A stretch of DNA of 64,000 nucleotides. Origin: Thermodesulfatator atlanticus DSM 21156 (lineage in GTDB: Bacteria > Desulfobacterota > Thermodesulfobacteria > Thermodesulfobacteriales > Thermodesulfatatoraceae). The position numbers were made by a program, and so were the translations under genes. Below, one piece after another: positions 24,762 to 33,725 of the stretch; the stretch's first letter is position 1, and every line of letters starts with the position of its first letter. Location of the stretch: assembly GCF_000421585.1 (NCBI RefSeq), contig NZ_ATXH01000002.1:62001-126000 (forward strand). Direction: 5' to 3'. The notes beneath the pieces were generated by a model. That model did no database searches, was not told where the DNA came from, and was given only the letters and a program-made list of their open reading frames with translations.

Positions 24762-24986
24762 ATGCGTGAAGAAGTAGAAAAGGCCTTACAAAAAATTCGC
24801 CCTATGCTACAGGCTGATGGTGGAGATGTCGAATTAGTAGAAGTAACCGATGACGGAATTGTGAAGTTAAAGCTTCAGGGGGCCTGCAAAGGATGTCCCA
24901 TGTCAACCTACACTTTGAAAATGGGGATTGAACGTTTTCTCAAAAAAGAAGTCCCTGAAGTAAAATCTGTAGAAGAAGTATCATAA
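24762..24986 (+). CDS. NifU C-terminal-like (Nfu) iron-sulfur scaffold protein
   Basis: A 74-residue protein that corresponds to the NifU C-terminal domain alone. The ATG at 24762 follows GAGGAGGG; longer starts upstream would overlap the promoter. [17 protein letters not shown] and the CKGCPMS motif (CxxC, about 42-45) that holds a bridging [4Fe-4S] cluster in a dimer are present. It would deliver clusters to apoproteins; clients in this window include IlvD and the radical SAM and AOR proteins. It is the first gene of the operon that continues with rpoZ and dnaJ. Confidence 0.92.
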   Translation: MREEVEKALQKIRPMLQADGGDVELVEVTDDGIVKLKLQGACKGCPMSTYTLKMGIERFLKKEVPEVKSVEEVS

Positions 24987-24996
24987 GGAGGCCTTT

Positions 24997-25266
24997 ATGG
25001 CACGTGTTACCGTTGAGGATTGTTTGCAGCAGGTACCTAGCCGCTTTCGTCTGATTCATCTCGCCATTAAACGCATTAAGCAATTACGTAAGGGGGCCAA
25101 ACCCCTGGTTGAGTGCGACAACAAAGAAATTGTCTGTGCATTAAGAGAAATTGCCGCTGGCAAAGTCACCTGGGAAAATATCGAACAACTAGAAAAAGAA
25201 ACCGAAGAACTTTCCCTGGGTGATTTTTTAGACCTTGCCAAATTAGCTGAAGAAAAGACAAAGTGA
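24997..25266 (+). CDS. rpoZ: DNA-directed RNA polymerase omega subunit
   Basis: An 89-residue small RNA polymerase subunit. [20 protein letters not shown] and [17 protein letters not shown] match the omega family closely; omega stabilises the beta-prime subunit. The usual RARQL...GA...PLV segment appears here as [14 protein letters not shown]. It lies 10 nt after nfu with an AAGGAGG ribosome site and ends within a GTGA overlap with dnaJ. No spoT or gmk partner is present next to it. Confidence 0.9.
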   Translation: MARVTVEDCLQQVPSRFRLIHLAIKRIKQLRKGAKPLVECDNKEIVCALREIAAGKVTWENIEQLEKETEELSLGDFLDLAKLAEEKTK

Positions 25267-26369
25267 ACGAAAAAGATTACTACCAAATTTTAGGAGTCTC
25301 GCGAAACGCGAGCCAGGAAGAAATAAAAAAGGCTTATAGGCGTCTTGCGCGCAAATACCACCCTGACCTCCATCAGGGGGACAAAGAAGCTGAAGAGCGT
25401 TTTAAACAAATATCTGAGGCTTACGAAGTCCTTTCCGACCCTGAGAAACGGGCTATTTATGACGCTAGGGGGCACCGGGGCCTTCATGAGCGTGGCTACG
25501 AAGGCTTCTCGGATGTCGAAGACATCTTCAGCACCTTTTCTGATATTTTCGAAGAATTTTTCGGGATTCGTTTTGGTGGTGGCAGCCGCCAGAGAAGACG
25601 TCCCCGCCGGGGAGCTGATCTTTCCTACGAAATAACCGTAAGCCTTGAAGACGTTTATTTTAGCCGTGAAATCCCCTTTGAGATAGAACGCTACGAAGAG
25701 TGCGCAGCCTGCCAGGGCACAGGTCTTGCCCCTGGAGCCACACCGCAATATTGCCCAACCTGCAAAGGCCGCGGCCATGTAGTGCACTCAGAAGGATTTT
25801 TCAGGCTTTCCACCACCTGCCCGACCTGTCACGGAGCAGGCACTTTGATAACTGACCCGTGTCCAGCCTGTAAGGGTGAAGGGCGGGTCCGCAAAAAAAA
25901 GAAACTTAAAATACGCATTCCCGCAGGTATTGAAGACGGTGCGGTTATCAAGATTGCCGGTGAAGGTGAGGCAGGAATTTTTGGTGGCCCCCCAGGGGAC
26001 CTTTACCTCAAAGTCCACGTTTTAGAGCATGAAATCTTTAAAAGAGAAGGCCAAAATCTCGTTTTGGAAGTGCCCATCTCTGTGATTGACGCCATCCTTG
26101 GCACTGAGCTTGAAATTCCCACTATGGAAGAAGAAGTAAAGGTTAAAATCCCCCCGGGAGTTCAACCAGATGACACCCTTGCCCTGGAAGAAAAGGGCCT
26201 GCCTGACTGGCGAAGCGGAAAACGCGGAGATCTCATCTTACGCTTTAAAGTAGAAATCCCAAAAGATTTAACCCGCCGTCAGGTTGAATTACTGAAAGAA
26301 TTCCAAGAAATAGAAAAAGAAAAGCGCCAGGGTTTTTTCAAAAAGCTATGGAAATCTGTTAAAAAATGA
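25263..26369 (+). CDS. dnaJ: Chaperone protein DnaJ (Hsp40)
   Basis: A 368-residue type I DnaJ. In order: the J domain with HPD in KYHPDLH (residues 5-70), a short Gly/Phe region ([11 protein letters not shown]), four CxxCxGxG zinc repeats ([32 protein letters not shown]; about 140-205) and the substrate-binding C-terminal domains. It stimulates DnaK ATPase and binds unfolded protein. The GTG start at 25263 overlaps the rpoZ stop. dnaK and grpE are not in the window. Confidence 0.95.
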   Translation: MNEKDYYQILGVSRNASQEEIKKAYRRLARKYHPDLHQGDKEAEERFKQISEAYEVLSDPEKRAIYDARGHRGLHERGYEGFSDVEDIFSTFSDIFEEFFGIRFGGGSRQRRRPRRGADLSYEITVSLEDVYFSREIPFEIERYEECAACQGTGLAPGATPQYCPTCKGRGHVVHSEGFFRLSTTCPTCHGAGTLITDPCPACKGEGRVRKKKKLKIRIPAGIEDGAVIKIAGEGEAGIFGGPPGDLYLKVHVLEHEIFKREGQNLVLEVPISVIDAILGTELEIPTMEEEVKVKIPPGVQPDDTLALEEKGLPDWRSGKRGDLILRFKVEIPKDLTRRQVELLKEFQEIEKEKRQGFFKKLWKSVKK

Positions 26370-26842
26370 ACCCTTTTTCCCACTTAACCGAAGATGGCAA
26401 GGCCAAGATGGTGGATGTTTCCGAGAAACTTCCCACCGCCCGCGAAGCTATTGCCAGAGGTAAAGTCATTTTAGGAGAAAAAGTTTTTCAGAAAGTAGTT
26501 GATAAATCGCTACCCAAGGGTGACCTTTTTGCTACGGCAAGAATCGCTGGGATTATGGCCGCCAAAAAGACCTCAGAGCTCATTCCCCTTTGTCATCCCC
26601 TACCCCTTAGCAAAGTGGAAGTCGATTTTTCGCTTTTACCAGAGGAAAAAAGCATTTTGGTAGAAAGTCGGGCCAAGACAGTTGCGCAAACTGGCGTTGA
26701 GATGGAAGCTCTTACCGCGGTTAGTGTGGCTGCCCTTACGATTTATGACATGTGCAAAGGAATCGATAAGTCTATAAAGATAACTGACATTCGACTGGTC
26801 AAGAAAACTGGCGGCAAAAGTGGCACGGTAATTCTCGAATAA
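26366..26842 (+). CDS. moaC: Cyclic pyranopterin monophosphate synthase MoaC
   Basis: A 158-residue molybdopterin enzyme converting the MoaA product to cyclic pyranopterin monophosphate. Signatures: [18 protein letters not shown], the [15 protein letters not shown] active-site strand, [22 protein letters not shown] and KSG near the C-terminus. It overlaps dnaJ by 4 nt (ATGA). Molybdo-/tungstopterin is required by the two aldehyde oxidoreductases encoded at 45-49 kb, so this gene feeds cofactor to them. The other moa genes are not local except a MoaD-like gene at 36.6 kb. Confidence 0.95.
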   Translation: MNPFSHLTEDGKAKMVDVSEKLPTAREAIARGKVILGEKVFQKVVDKSLPKGDLFATARIAGIMAAKKTSELIPLCHPLPLSKVEVDFSLLPEEKSILVESRAKTVAQTGVEMEALTAVSVAALTIYDMCKGIDKSIKITDIRLVKKTGGKSGTVILE

Positions 26843-26854
26843 ATAGGAGGAGCT

Positions 26855-27217
26855 ATGGAACCTGAGAAGCTTGAATATTTCCGCAAACTGCTACTGGAAA
26901 AAAAAGAACGTCTCATAAAAGAGGCCATGAAAACTGTGGGAGAGTTAGTTGACAATCCTGAAAGATTACCCGATCCAACAGACCAGGCCACCTTTGAAAG
27001 CGACAAGGGTTTTGAACTAAGAATACGGGACCGTGAGCGCAAACTCATCAAAAAAATAGACAAGGCGCTTAAGAGAATAGAAGAAGGCACTTACGGTATT
27101 TGTGAGGCCTGTGGCGAAGATATTGACGAAAAACGCCTCAAGGCCCGCCCAGAGGCCTCTTTATGTATTCACTGTAAGCGAGAACAAGAACGCCTTGAAA
27201 AACTGCGTGGCGACTGA
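26855..27217 (+). CDS. DksA/TraR-type zinc-finger protein
   Basis: A 120-residue protein with a long coiled-coil-like helical N-terminus and a C4 zinc finger, GICEACGEDIDEKRLKARPE...CIHCKRE (about 88-112). Members bind in the secondary channel of RNA polymerase and modulate transcription together with ppGpp. It fits an operon that also encodes rpoZ. Classical DksA has acidic DxxD at the coiled-coil tip; here PDPTDQATFESD (about 38-49) fills that place. It stops in a TGATG overlap with the GH57 gene. Confidence 0.85.
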   Translation: MEPEKLEYFRKLLLEKKERLIKEAMKTVGELVDNPERLPDPTDQATFESDKGFELRIRDRERKLIKKIDKALKRIEEGTYGICEACGEDIDEKRLKARPEASLCIHCKREQERLEKLRGD

Positions 27218-29349
27218 TGTCAAAACTCTATTTGGCCTTTTTATGGCACATGCACCAGCCCTTTTACTATGATTGGGAAAAGGGCTGGTTATCGCTTCCA
27301 TGGGTAAGACTGCATGCGGTAAAGGCCTACTTTGATCTTCCCTTTATTTTATCTTCCTACCCCGAAACCAAAAGCAATTTCAATCTAGTTCCAAGCCTTT
27401 TCGAACAGATTCTTTATTACGAAGAAGGAAAACAGGATCTTTTTTTAAAACTTTCTTTAAAACCTGCTGCGGAACTCGATTTTGAGGAAAAAAGCTTCAT
27501 TTTAAAGTACTTTTTTAGCTGCCACTGGGATACCCTTATTTATCCTTTTCCACGCTATCATGAACTTTTAATTAAACGCCGCAGTGATAAGCCCCAGGAC
27601 ATCGAAAAGGCTTTGGAAGAATTTAGCACCCAAGATTTCCTTGATCTTCAAGTTTGGTTTAACCTTACCTGGATAGGTTTTGGCCACGAAAACCACCCCG
27701 TAGTTAGCGAACTAAAGACCAAGGGGCGCCATTTTACCGAAGACGAAAAAAAAGCCCTTCTGGAACTTCACCTTGAAATCCTAAAAAAGATCATTCCGCT
27801 TTACCGCAAGCTTCAGACAAAGGGCCAAATAGAAATCACCTTTACTCCTTATTTTCACCCGATTCTTCCCCTGATAATAGACACAGACCTTGCCAGGAGA
27901 AACCTGCCTCAGGCCCCACTTCCACCGCGTTTTCAGCATCCTGAAGACGCATCTCTCCAAATAAAAGAAGGTATAAGTTTCCACGAAAGGCTTTTTGGCG
28001 TAAAGCCTAAAGGGATGTGGCCCTCTGAGGGATCGGTATGTCCAGAGCTAATCCCCATTGCTGCTCAAGCAGGTGTTTCCTGGATGGCAAGTGATGAAGA
28101 AGTACTTTACCGCAGCCTGGGCCGCAGTGGCCCCCAAGTCCTCCTAAAACCTTATCGGGCCCTTTTTGAAGAAAACGAAGTAGCCATGATATTTAGACAC
28201 CACGAACTCTCAGACAGAATTGGCTTTGTTTATCGCGGGGTCTCTCCTGATGAGGCGGCAGACGATCTTATCAAGACTGCCAAAGGCCTTGCTAAAGCAA
28301 GTGGGCTTAAAGAGCCTCTTTTGGTCCTTATCCTTGATGGCGAAAATCCCTGGGAGTATTACCCGGACGGAGGCAGGGATTTTCTTGGCAGGCTTTTTGA
28401 AAAAATTTCTGCTGATGAAGAAATAGTAAGCGTAACTGTCTCTGAATATCTAGAAAATTTTCCTCCGCAAGAAGCAATAACAAACCTTTACACAGGCTCT
28501 TGGATTAACGCTAACTTTGACATCTGGATTGGCCATGAAGAAGAAAACAGGGCCTGGGAACTCCTTGCCCGCACGAGAAGCATAATAGATGATCCCAATG
28601 CTATTTCTCCCGAAGCCAAAAAGGCCCTTTTAGCTGCAGAGGGAAGCGATTGGTTTTGGTGGTATGGGGAACACTTCACCAGTCTTTTTGATACCGAGTT
28701 TGACCGCCTTTTTCGAAACCACTTGCGCCAGGTATTCCTTGCCCTGGGCAAAGAGCCTTTAATCGACCTTTCCTTTCCTATTAAACGTGCAAAAGCCATT
28801 GAACCAGAAGAGCCACCGGTGGCTTTTATAAAACCGGTTATCGATGGTCGGGAAACATATTTCTTTGAATGGATTGGTGCAGGGCGCTTTGTGCCTGCCA
28901 CGGTAGGTGAAGCCATGTATCTTGGCGAAAGCCTTATACTGGCTCTTTATTTTGGCTTTAACCTTGAAAATTTCTATTTAAGACTTGATTTTAAACAAAA
29001 AATCCTTGATCATCTTTCAGAAGAGGTAGTGGTTAAAACTATTTTGGCAGGCGGCAAGCATAAGGTAGAAATACAGTTTAAACCCAAGGCCAAAGATATC
29101 TCAAAAACTTTTATCCTAGCCAGAGGGCCTTTTAGGCTTTATGGAAAAGACGCCGGAGATATTTCTTTTCAGGAAATATTAGAACTAGCCATACCCTTTG
29201 AAAATTTGGGATTCGTAAAGGGAGAAAAGGTAAACTTTTACCTTGAGATTTTTGAAAACGGGCTTTTACGGGAACGTATTCCTCGCAGTGGCAATCTCAC
29301 ATTTACGGTTCCTGACGAAAATTTCGAACAGGTAATGTGGTCAGTATAA
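27217..29349 (+). CDS. Glycoside hydrolase family 57 protein (alpha-amylase/glucanotransferase type)
   Basis: A 710-residue protein without signal peptide, hence cytoplasmic. LYLAFLWHMHQPFYYDW at the N-terminus contains the HQP motif of GH57 region 1. GMWPSEGSV (about residues 266-274) carries the presumed nucleophile Glu. LILDGENPWEYYPDGG (about 371-386) carries the acid/base Asp. The C-terminal ~200 residues (FIKPVIDGRETYFFEWIGAGRF onward) form a beta domain common in this GH57 subgroup. Expected substrates are alpha-glucans such as glycogen. Its neighbour galT-like gene supports storage-sugar metabolism. The precise specificity cannot be read from sequence. Confidence 0.87.
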   Translation: MSKLYLAFLWHMHQPFYYDWEKGWLSLPWVRLHAVKAYFDLPFILSSYPETKSNFNLVPSLFEQILYYEEGKQDLFLKLSLKPAAELDFEEKSFILKYFFSCHWDTLIYPFPRYHELLIKRRSDKPQDIEKALEEFSTQDFLDLQVWFNLTWIGFGHENHPVVSELKTKGRHFTEDEKKALLELHLEILKKIIPLYRKLQTKGQIEITFTPYFHPILPLIIDTDLARRNLPQAPLPPRFQHPEDASLQIKEGISFHERLFGVKPKGMWPSEGSVCPELIPIAAQAGVSWMASDEEVLYRSLGRSGPQVLLKPYRALFEENEVAMIFRHHELSDRIGFVYRGVSPDEAADDLIKTAKGLAKASGLKEPLLVLILDGENPWEYYPDGGRDFLGRLFEKISADEEIVSVTVSEYLENFPPQEAITNLYTGSWINANFDIWIGHEEENRAWELLARTRSIIDDPNAISPEAKKALLAAEGSDWFWWYGEHFTSLFDTEFDRLFRNHLRQVFLALGKEPLIDLSFPIKRAKAIEPEEPPVAFIKPVIDGRETYFFEWIGAGRFVPATVGEAMYLGESLILALYFGFNLENFYLRLDFKQKILDHLSEEVVVKTILAGGKHKVEIQFKPKAKDISKTFILARGPFRLYGKDAGDISFQEILELAIPFENLGFVKGEKVNFYLEIFENGLLRERIPRSGNLTFTVPDENFEQVMWSV

Positions 29350-29364
29350 ATAAAGGAGGCATAA

Positions 29365-30399
29365 ATGCCCGAATTAAGAAGAGACCCCATAGTTGGCCGC
29401 TGGGTTATTATTGCCAAAGAAAGAGCCAAGCGTCCGCACGATTTTATAGTTCCTGAAGAGAAGGTCAAAGGTGGTTTCTGCCCTCTTTGTCCGGGGCACG
29501 AATACACCACCCCCCCAGAGGTCCTGGCCTACGGCCGCCCACCTGGAGCACCACCCAATAGCCCTGGCTGGACCCTGCGAGTGGTTCCCAACAAGTTTCC
29601 AGCGCTCCGCATCGAAGGTGATCTATGGAAAGAAGGCGAAGGCCTTTATGACAAAATGAACGGAGTGGGCGCCCATGAGGTAATCATTGAGACCCCGCAC
29701 CACCACGAGACTTTATCTACCATGCCCCCTGACCGCCTGGTTCAGGTCTTTTGGGCCTATCGAGACCGTATGGTAGATCTTTCCCGGGATCCTCGCTTTC
29801 GCTACGTTATCATCTTCAAGAATCACGGTCGTGCAGCGGGTGCTTCCCTTGAGCATGCCCATTCACAGCTCATAGCCCTACCCATTGTGCCACTTTTGGT
29901 CTCGCAAGAGTTAAAAGGCGCCAAGATTCATTACGATTACAAGGAACGCTGCATTTTTTGCGACATAATCCGCCAGGAACTCCAAACCGGTAACAGAGTC
30001 ATTTGTGAAAACCACGAATTCGTTGCTATTTGCGCCTTTGCCCCGCGCCAGCCCTTTGAAATGTGGATACTTCCCAAAAGGCACCATTCTGATTTCCGCA
30101 CCATTGACGACGCCCAGTTCCGTGCTTTGGCAGACATTTTCTCAGAGGTATTGCGAAGGCTTGAGGCTGCTATTCCGCGCTGCCCTTACAATTTTGTGCT
30201 TCATACCGCGCCTCTTCGCGAGCCCTATCTGGAACATTATCACTGGCACTTTGAGATTCTGCCCAAACTAACTCAAATTGCTGGCTTTGAATGGGGTACG
30301 GGGTTTTACATCACGCCTACGGCCCCGGAAGACGCTGCCCGTTTCTTAAGAGAAATTAACCTCTCTGAGACCGAAGGAGGGAAAGAAAATGCCGGATAA
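29365..30399 (+). CDS. galT: Galactose-1-phosphate uridylyltransferase-like nucleotidyltransferase (GalT/HIT superfamily)
   Basis: A 344-residue enzyme transferring a nucleotidyl group between sugar phosphates. ELRRDPIVGRWVIIAKERAKRP is the classical GalT start. CPLCPGHE supplies the zinc cysteines, and SLEHAHSQLIALP contains the HxH of the covalent UMP-histidine intermediate. A second zinc-type pair is in CIFCDII, and LEHYHWHFEILP matches the C-terminal half. In thermophiles without galactose pathways such proteins can act on glucose-1-phosphate, so the true substrate is open. It follows the GH57 gene with GGAGG before ATG. Confidence 0.87.
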   Translation: MPELRRDPIVGRWVIIAKERAKRPHDFIVPEEKVKGGFCPLCPGHEYTTPPEVLAYGRPPGAPPNSPGWTLRVVPNKFPALRIEGDLWKEGEGLYDKMNGVGAHEVIIETPHHHETLSTMPPDRLVQVFWAYRDRMVDLSRDPRFRYVIIFKNHGRAAGASLEHAHSQLIALPIVPLLVSQELKGAKIHYDYKERCIFCDIIRQELQTGNRVICENHEFVAICAFAPRQPFEMWILPKRHHSDFRTIDDAQFRALADIFSEVLRRLEAAIPRCPYNFVLHTAPLREPYLEHYHWHFEILPKLTQIAGFEWGTGFYITPTAPEDAARFLREINLSETEGGKENAG

Positions 30400-30760
30400 A
30401 CCTAAAATTTTAGTAGTTGATGACGAAGAAAGTATCCATCTCCTTTATCGCGAGGAACTCACCGAAGAAGGCTATGACGTTATCTCAGCTTTAAACGGCC
30501 CTGAAGCACTAGAGCTGGTAGAGAAGGAATCTCCAGACCTCGTAGTCTTAGACATAAACATGCCCGGAATGGACGGACTCGAAGTTTTGCGGATTATTAA
30601 AGAAAAACACCCGCACCTTCCGGTAATTCTTTGCTCAGCATATCCGGAATTCAAACAGGATTTAAGCTCCTGGGCCTCAGAAGACTACATCGTCAAGTCT
30701 TTTGACCTCACGGAGCTAAAAGAGTCCATCAAGAAAAATCTTGCTAAAAAACAAGCCTAA
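30389..30760 (+). CDS. Single-domain response regulator (CheY-like)
   Basis: A 123-residue receiver-only protein. The acidic pocket is ILVVDDEESIH, the phospho-acceptor Asp is in LVVLDINMPGMDGLEV (about 53), the Ser is in ILCSAYPEF, and the Lys is in DYIVKSFDL. It overlaps the end of the galT-like gene by 11 nt behind GGAGGG and ends the long operon that begins at nfu. No kinase is nearby. It could work with a remote kinase or with the sigma-54 activator on the opposite strand, which lacks its own receiver domain; that link is speculation. Confidence 0.88.
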   Translation: MPDKPKILVVDDEESIHLLYREELTEEGYDVISALNGPEALELVEKESPDLVVLDINMPGMDGLEVLRIIKEKHPHLPVILCSAYPEFKQDLSSWASEDYIVKSFDLTELKESIKKNLAKKQA

Positions 30761-30774
30761 AGGCATAAGAGGGC

Positions 30775-31737
30775 TTAAGTCGCCTCTTGGTACCACGAAA
30801 TTGTGCGACGAAGGCCCTCTTCTAAACTCGTCAAATCATCAAGCCCAAGTAATTCTTGAGCTTTGGTAATATCAGCCAAAGAATGGCGCACATCTCCAGG
30901 GCGGGCTTTTTCGTAGCGGGGCTCTATATCCTTGCCGATAATTTTTGCTATTAGGCGGTAAAGCTCGTTTACCGAGACCGCTTTCCCACCAGCAATGTTT
31001 ATCACCTGGCCAACGGCGCCACTTCCTGCCTTGCAGGCTAAGAGATTGGCACGCACCACGTCTGCCACGTAGATAAAATCGCGGGTTTGTTCCCCATCAC
31101 CAAAAATAATTGGGGTTTCGTCCCTTAAAAGCGCGGTGATAAATTTGGGGATAACCGCAGCGTACTGGGATTTTGGATCTTGCCTTGGGCCAAAGACGTT
31201 GAAATAACGCAGGACAACCGTCTCAAGCCCATAAAGCGCAGGGAAGATCTGGCAAAAATACTCACCGGCAAGCTTTGTTACCGCATAAGGCGAAAGGGGC
31301 ATAGGTAGCATGTCTTCTTTTTTTGGGATAGGGTTCTCCTCGCCGCTGTCTCCGTAAGCTGAAGAAGAACCGGCATAGACAAGGCGTTTGACCCCTGCCT
31401 TAGCAGCTGCACGCAAAACATTAAGCGTTCCTTCGGTGTTGACTTTCTGGTAGGTTTCGGGGTCTTCTACCGAAGCAGGCACCGAGCCAAGGGCTGCTTC
31501 GTGAAACACGTAATCAACCCCCTGGCAGGCCTGGTAACACGTATTGAAATCGCGAATGTCTCCTTCTATAAGGGTAAAACGTGCCTTTGCACCGGAAATA
31601 TCTGCTACAAAACGCAAGTTATCCCGAGAAGCATTGGCAAAATTATCAAGCACCCGGACTTTGTGGCCCTCTTTGAGGAGATATTCGGCAATATTGGAAC
31701 CAATAAACCCCGCACCGCCGGTAACTAAAAATTCCAT
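30775..31737 (-). CDS. NAD-dependent nucleotide-sugar epimerase (SDR family, UDP-glucose/UDP-GlcNAc 4-epimerase type)
   Basis: A 320-residue extended short-chain dehydrogenase. VTGGAGFIGSNIAEYL binds NAD; the catalytic triad is in YAGSSSAYG and YAVTKLAGEY (Tyr about 149, Lys about 153). LRYFNVFGPRQDPKSQYAAVIPKFI and GDGEQTRDFIYVADVV resemble WbpP/Gne-type 4-epimerases, which prefer N-acetylated UDP-sugars. It begins 12 nt after the end of the frameshifted sigma-54 activator gene, so it is probably in the same transcript. Its product would feed surface polysaccharide or GalT-linked sugar metabolism. Confidence 0.87.
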   Translation of the reverse strand: MEFLVTGGAGFIGSNIAEYLLKEGHKVRVLDNFANASRDNLRFVADISGAKARFTLIEGDIRDFNTCYQACQGVDYVFHEAALGSVPASVEDPETYQKVNTEGTLNVLRAAAKAGVKRLVYAGSSSAYGDSGEENPIPKKEDMLPMPLSPYAVTKLAGEYFCQIFPALYGLETVVLRYFNVFGPRQDPKSQYAAVIPKFITALLRDETPIIFGDGEQTRDFIYVADVVRANLLACKAGSGAVGQVINIAGGKAVSVNELYRLIAKIIGKDIEPRYEKARPGDVRHSLADITKAQELLGLDDLTSLEEGLRRTISWYQEAT

Positions 31738-31748
31738 AAATTCCCCCG

Positions 31749-32797
31749 TTAAAGACCCATTTCTTCGAATTCTTTGATTTTGTAAAGAAGGGCTTTGTAT
31801 GAGATGCCGAGTGCTTCGGCAGCTTTCTTTTTGTTGCCTTCGGTCTGCTTAAGAACGATGTCTATGAGTTTTTTTCCACGAGAGCCACCACGCGCTTTTT
31901 TACTTCTTTTAAGGCCACCTGGCCCTGCTCAGCTCTCGCAAGCTCAAGGGAAATACGCCTGGCAAATTCGTCTCTTTCACTATAAGTAGTTTCTTCTTCC
32001 CCTAAGACCTTTGAAAAACGTAGAATTTCGCGTTCTACTTCTTCAAAATCTCCAAGGACCACCAGACGCTTGACGTAGTTTTCAAGCTCACGTACGTTCC
32101 CTGGCCAGTGATACTTCAGGAAAAGTCCAAGCAAGCGGTCAGGGAACTTAAAATCGCTCTTACCGTATTTTAGCCCGTAAATCCGGGCAAAATAATCACA
32201 AAGAAGCGGAATATCTTCTTTTCGTTCACGAAGCGGGGGAATATGAATCTTTATCACGCTTAAACGATAAAAAAGGTCCTGGCGGAAGGTGCCTTCTTCT
32301 ACGTCTTTTTCAAGATTATGGTTTGTTGCGGTAATGACCCAGACATCGACTTTTATTTCGCGCTGTCCTCCAAGGCGGCAAAATTCCTGGTCCTGCAGGA
32401 CCTGAAGAAGTTTTGCCTGCAAAGATAAAGGCATATCACCTATTTCATCAAGAAAGATCACGCCCCCGTTTGCCAATTCGAATTTGCCAGGTTTGGCGCG
32501 CTCAGCCCCGGTAAAAGCCCCTTTTTCGTAGCCAAATAACTCTGATTCCAGGAGATCACCGGGGATCGCGGCACAATTTACTTTGACAAAAGGCCCACGC
32601 TGGCGGTGGGAACAGGCATAAAGGGCCCTTGCCACAACTTCCTTGCCGACACCGCTTTCTCCCGATATAACAACGTTTAAATCTGTATCAGCAACATGGA
32701 GGATGAGTTCTTTGATGCGCTCGATGGCCGGACTACAACCAACAATGTTTCTTAAAGGGCCTTCCTGTTTTTCTTTAAGTTTTGGAATCGCCGCCAC
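31749..32797 (-). CDS. Sigma-54-dependent transcriptional activator (PspF-like), Fis-type DNA-binding domain in -1 frame
   Basis: In frame 0 the GTG at 32797 opens a 311-residue protein ending at TAG 31864-31862. It has the AAA+ domain with Walker A GESGVGKE, GAFTGA (sigma-54 contact), Walker B GGVIFLDEIGDM and the arginine-finger region, but no helix-turn-helix. The -1 frame continues without a stop from the slip site to TAA at 31751-31749 and encodes LIDIVLKQTEGNKKKAAEAL and ISYKALLYKIKEF, a Fis-type helix-turn-helix. The break lies in a 7-A run that forms an in-frame A AAA AAC heptamer. It is either a programmed frameshift or a one-base deletion. There is no N-terminal sensory domain. Start context is weak. 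Confidence 0.8.
31868..31874 (-). promoter_or_regulatory. Candidate -1 ribosomal frameshift site A AAA AAC
   Basis: In frame 0 the minus strand reads GTG GAA AAA AAC TCA TAG. This places the classical slippery heptamer A AAA AAC in the correct register, one sense codon before the stop. A -1 slip joins the AAA+ frame to the Fis-domain frame. A GCCGA/TCGGC hairpin lies further downstream, roughly 47 nt from the heptamer, which is farther than usual stimulatory structures. Confidence 0.5.
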
Positions 32798-32816
32798 ACC
32801 AGATACCCGTAAATTT

Positions 32817-32846
32817 TTGCTGGTTTATTATAAGGTGAAATATCAT
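32817..32846 (+). promoter_or_regulatory. Candidate sigma-70 promoter of the purine nucleoside phosphorylase gene
   Basis: TTGCTG (32817-32822), an 18-nt spacer and TATCAT (32841-32846) lie just upstream of the ATG at 32867 in the divergent spacer with the sigma-54 activator gene. Confidence 0.4.
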
Positions 32847-32866
32847 GTCCATGCAAGGGAGCGATT

Positions 32867-33724
32867 ATGACGGAAAAAAAATCACTTATTAATCCAGATT
32901 ACCGGCAAAAAGTAGAAATTGCCAGGGATTTTTTAGAAAAAAAGTTCCCCTATTTTCCCAAGATAGTAATGATTCTTGGGACAGGGCTTTCGGGAGCTGC
33001 TGAAGAAATAGAAAAAGATCTGGTCATCCCCTATCAAGAGATTCCCCATTTCCCGAGATCCACCGTGGAAAGCCACAAAGGCCAACTGGTAGTGGGAAAA
33101 CTCTGCGGGGTGCCTATTTGTGCCTTTCAAGGACGTTTTCATTTCTACGAAGGCTATTCCACCAAGGAATTAACTTTCCCCCTACGGGTATTAAGCCTTT
33201 TAGGCACCAAATTTTTGATCATCTCAAATGCCGCAGGAGGCCTAAATCTTTCTTTTTCCCCAGGGGACCTCATGCTTATTTCTGATCACATTAACCTGAT
33301 TCCCGACAATCCATTGCGCGGTGAAAATTACGACGAATGGGGCCCGCGTTTTCCCGATCTCTCGGAAGCTTACAGCAAAAGATTGCGACACCTTGCCCGT
33401 GCGGTAGCAGAAGAGATTCCTTTGCGCGAAGGTGTTTATGTGGCAGTGCCTGGACCAAGCCTTGAGACCCCTGCAGAAACCAGATTTTTGCGCCTAATTG
33501 GCGCAGACGCCGTGGGGATGTCCACGGTTCCTGAAGTGATCGTTGCCAAACACGCAGGCATGGAAATTTTGGGTATTTCGGTAATTGCCAACGTAAATGA
33601 TCCGGACAATTTTTCCCCTATTTTGTTAGAAGATGTAATTGCCAACGCCCAGAAGGCAGAAAAAAAATTAGTGGGCCTGGTAAAAAGATTCTTAAAAGCG
33701 ATTCCAAAAGACTGGTTGGTATAA
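32867..33724 (+). CDS. Purine nucleoside phosphorylase (trimeric type)
   Basis: A 285-residue enzyme splitting inosine or guanosine with phosphate to base and ribose-1-phosphate. MILGTGLSGAAEEI, the phosphate-binding STVESHKG and FQGRFHFYEGY, SNAAGGLN, VPGPSLETPAETRFLR and VGMSTVPEVIVAKHAGM are the motifs of the PNP/MTAP family. Presence of SNAAGG with Glu/Asn-type base-binding residues supports PNP rather than methylthioadenosine phosphorylase, although substrate range is not certain. It is followed by the RNase G gene after 1 nt; both deal with nucleic-acid turnover. Confidence 0.92.
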   Translation: MTEKKSLINPDYRQKVEIARDFLEKKFPYFPKIVMILGTGLSGAAEEIEKDLVIPYQEIPHFPRSTVESHKGQLVVGKLCGVPICAFQGRFHFYEGYSTKELTFPLRVLSLLGTKFLIISNAAGGLNLSFSPGDLMLISDHINLIPDNPLRGENYDEWGPRFPDLSEAYSKRLRHLARAVAEEIPLREGVYVAVPGPSLETPAETRFLRLIGADAVGMSTVPEVIVAKHAGMEILGISVIANVNDPDNFSPILLEDVIANAQKAEKKLVGLVKRFLKAIPKDWLV

Positions 33725-33725
33725 A

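Noticed and set aside
32643-32870. 75-codon + strand frame upstream of the nucleoside phosphorylase
   Set aside because: It is antisense to the sigma-54 activator N-terminus and overlaps the proposed promoter; no family seen.
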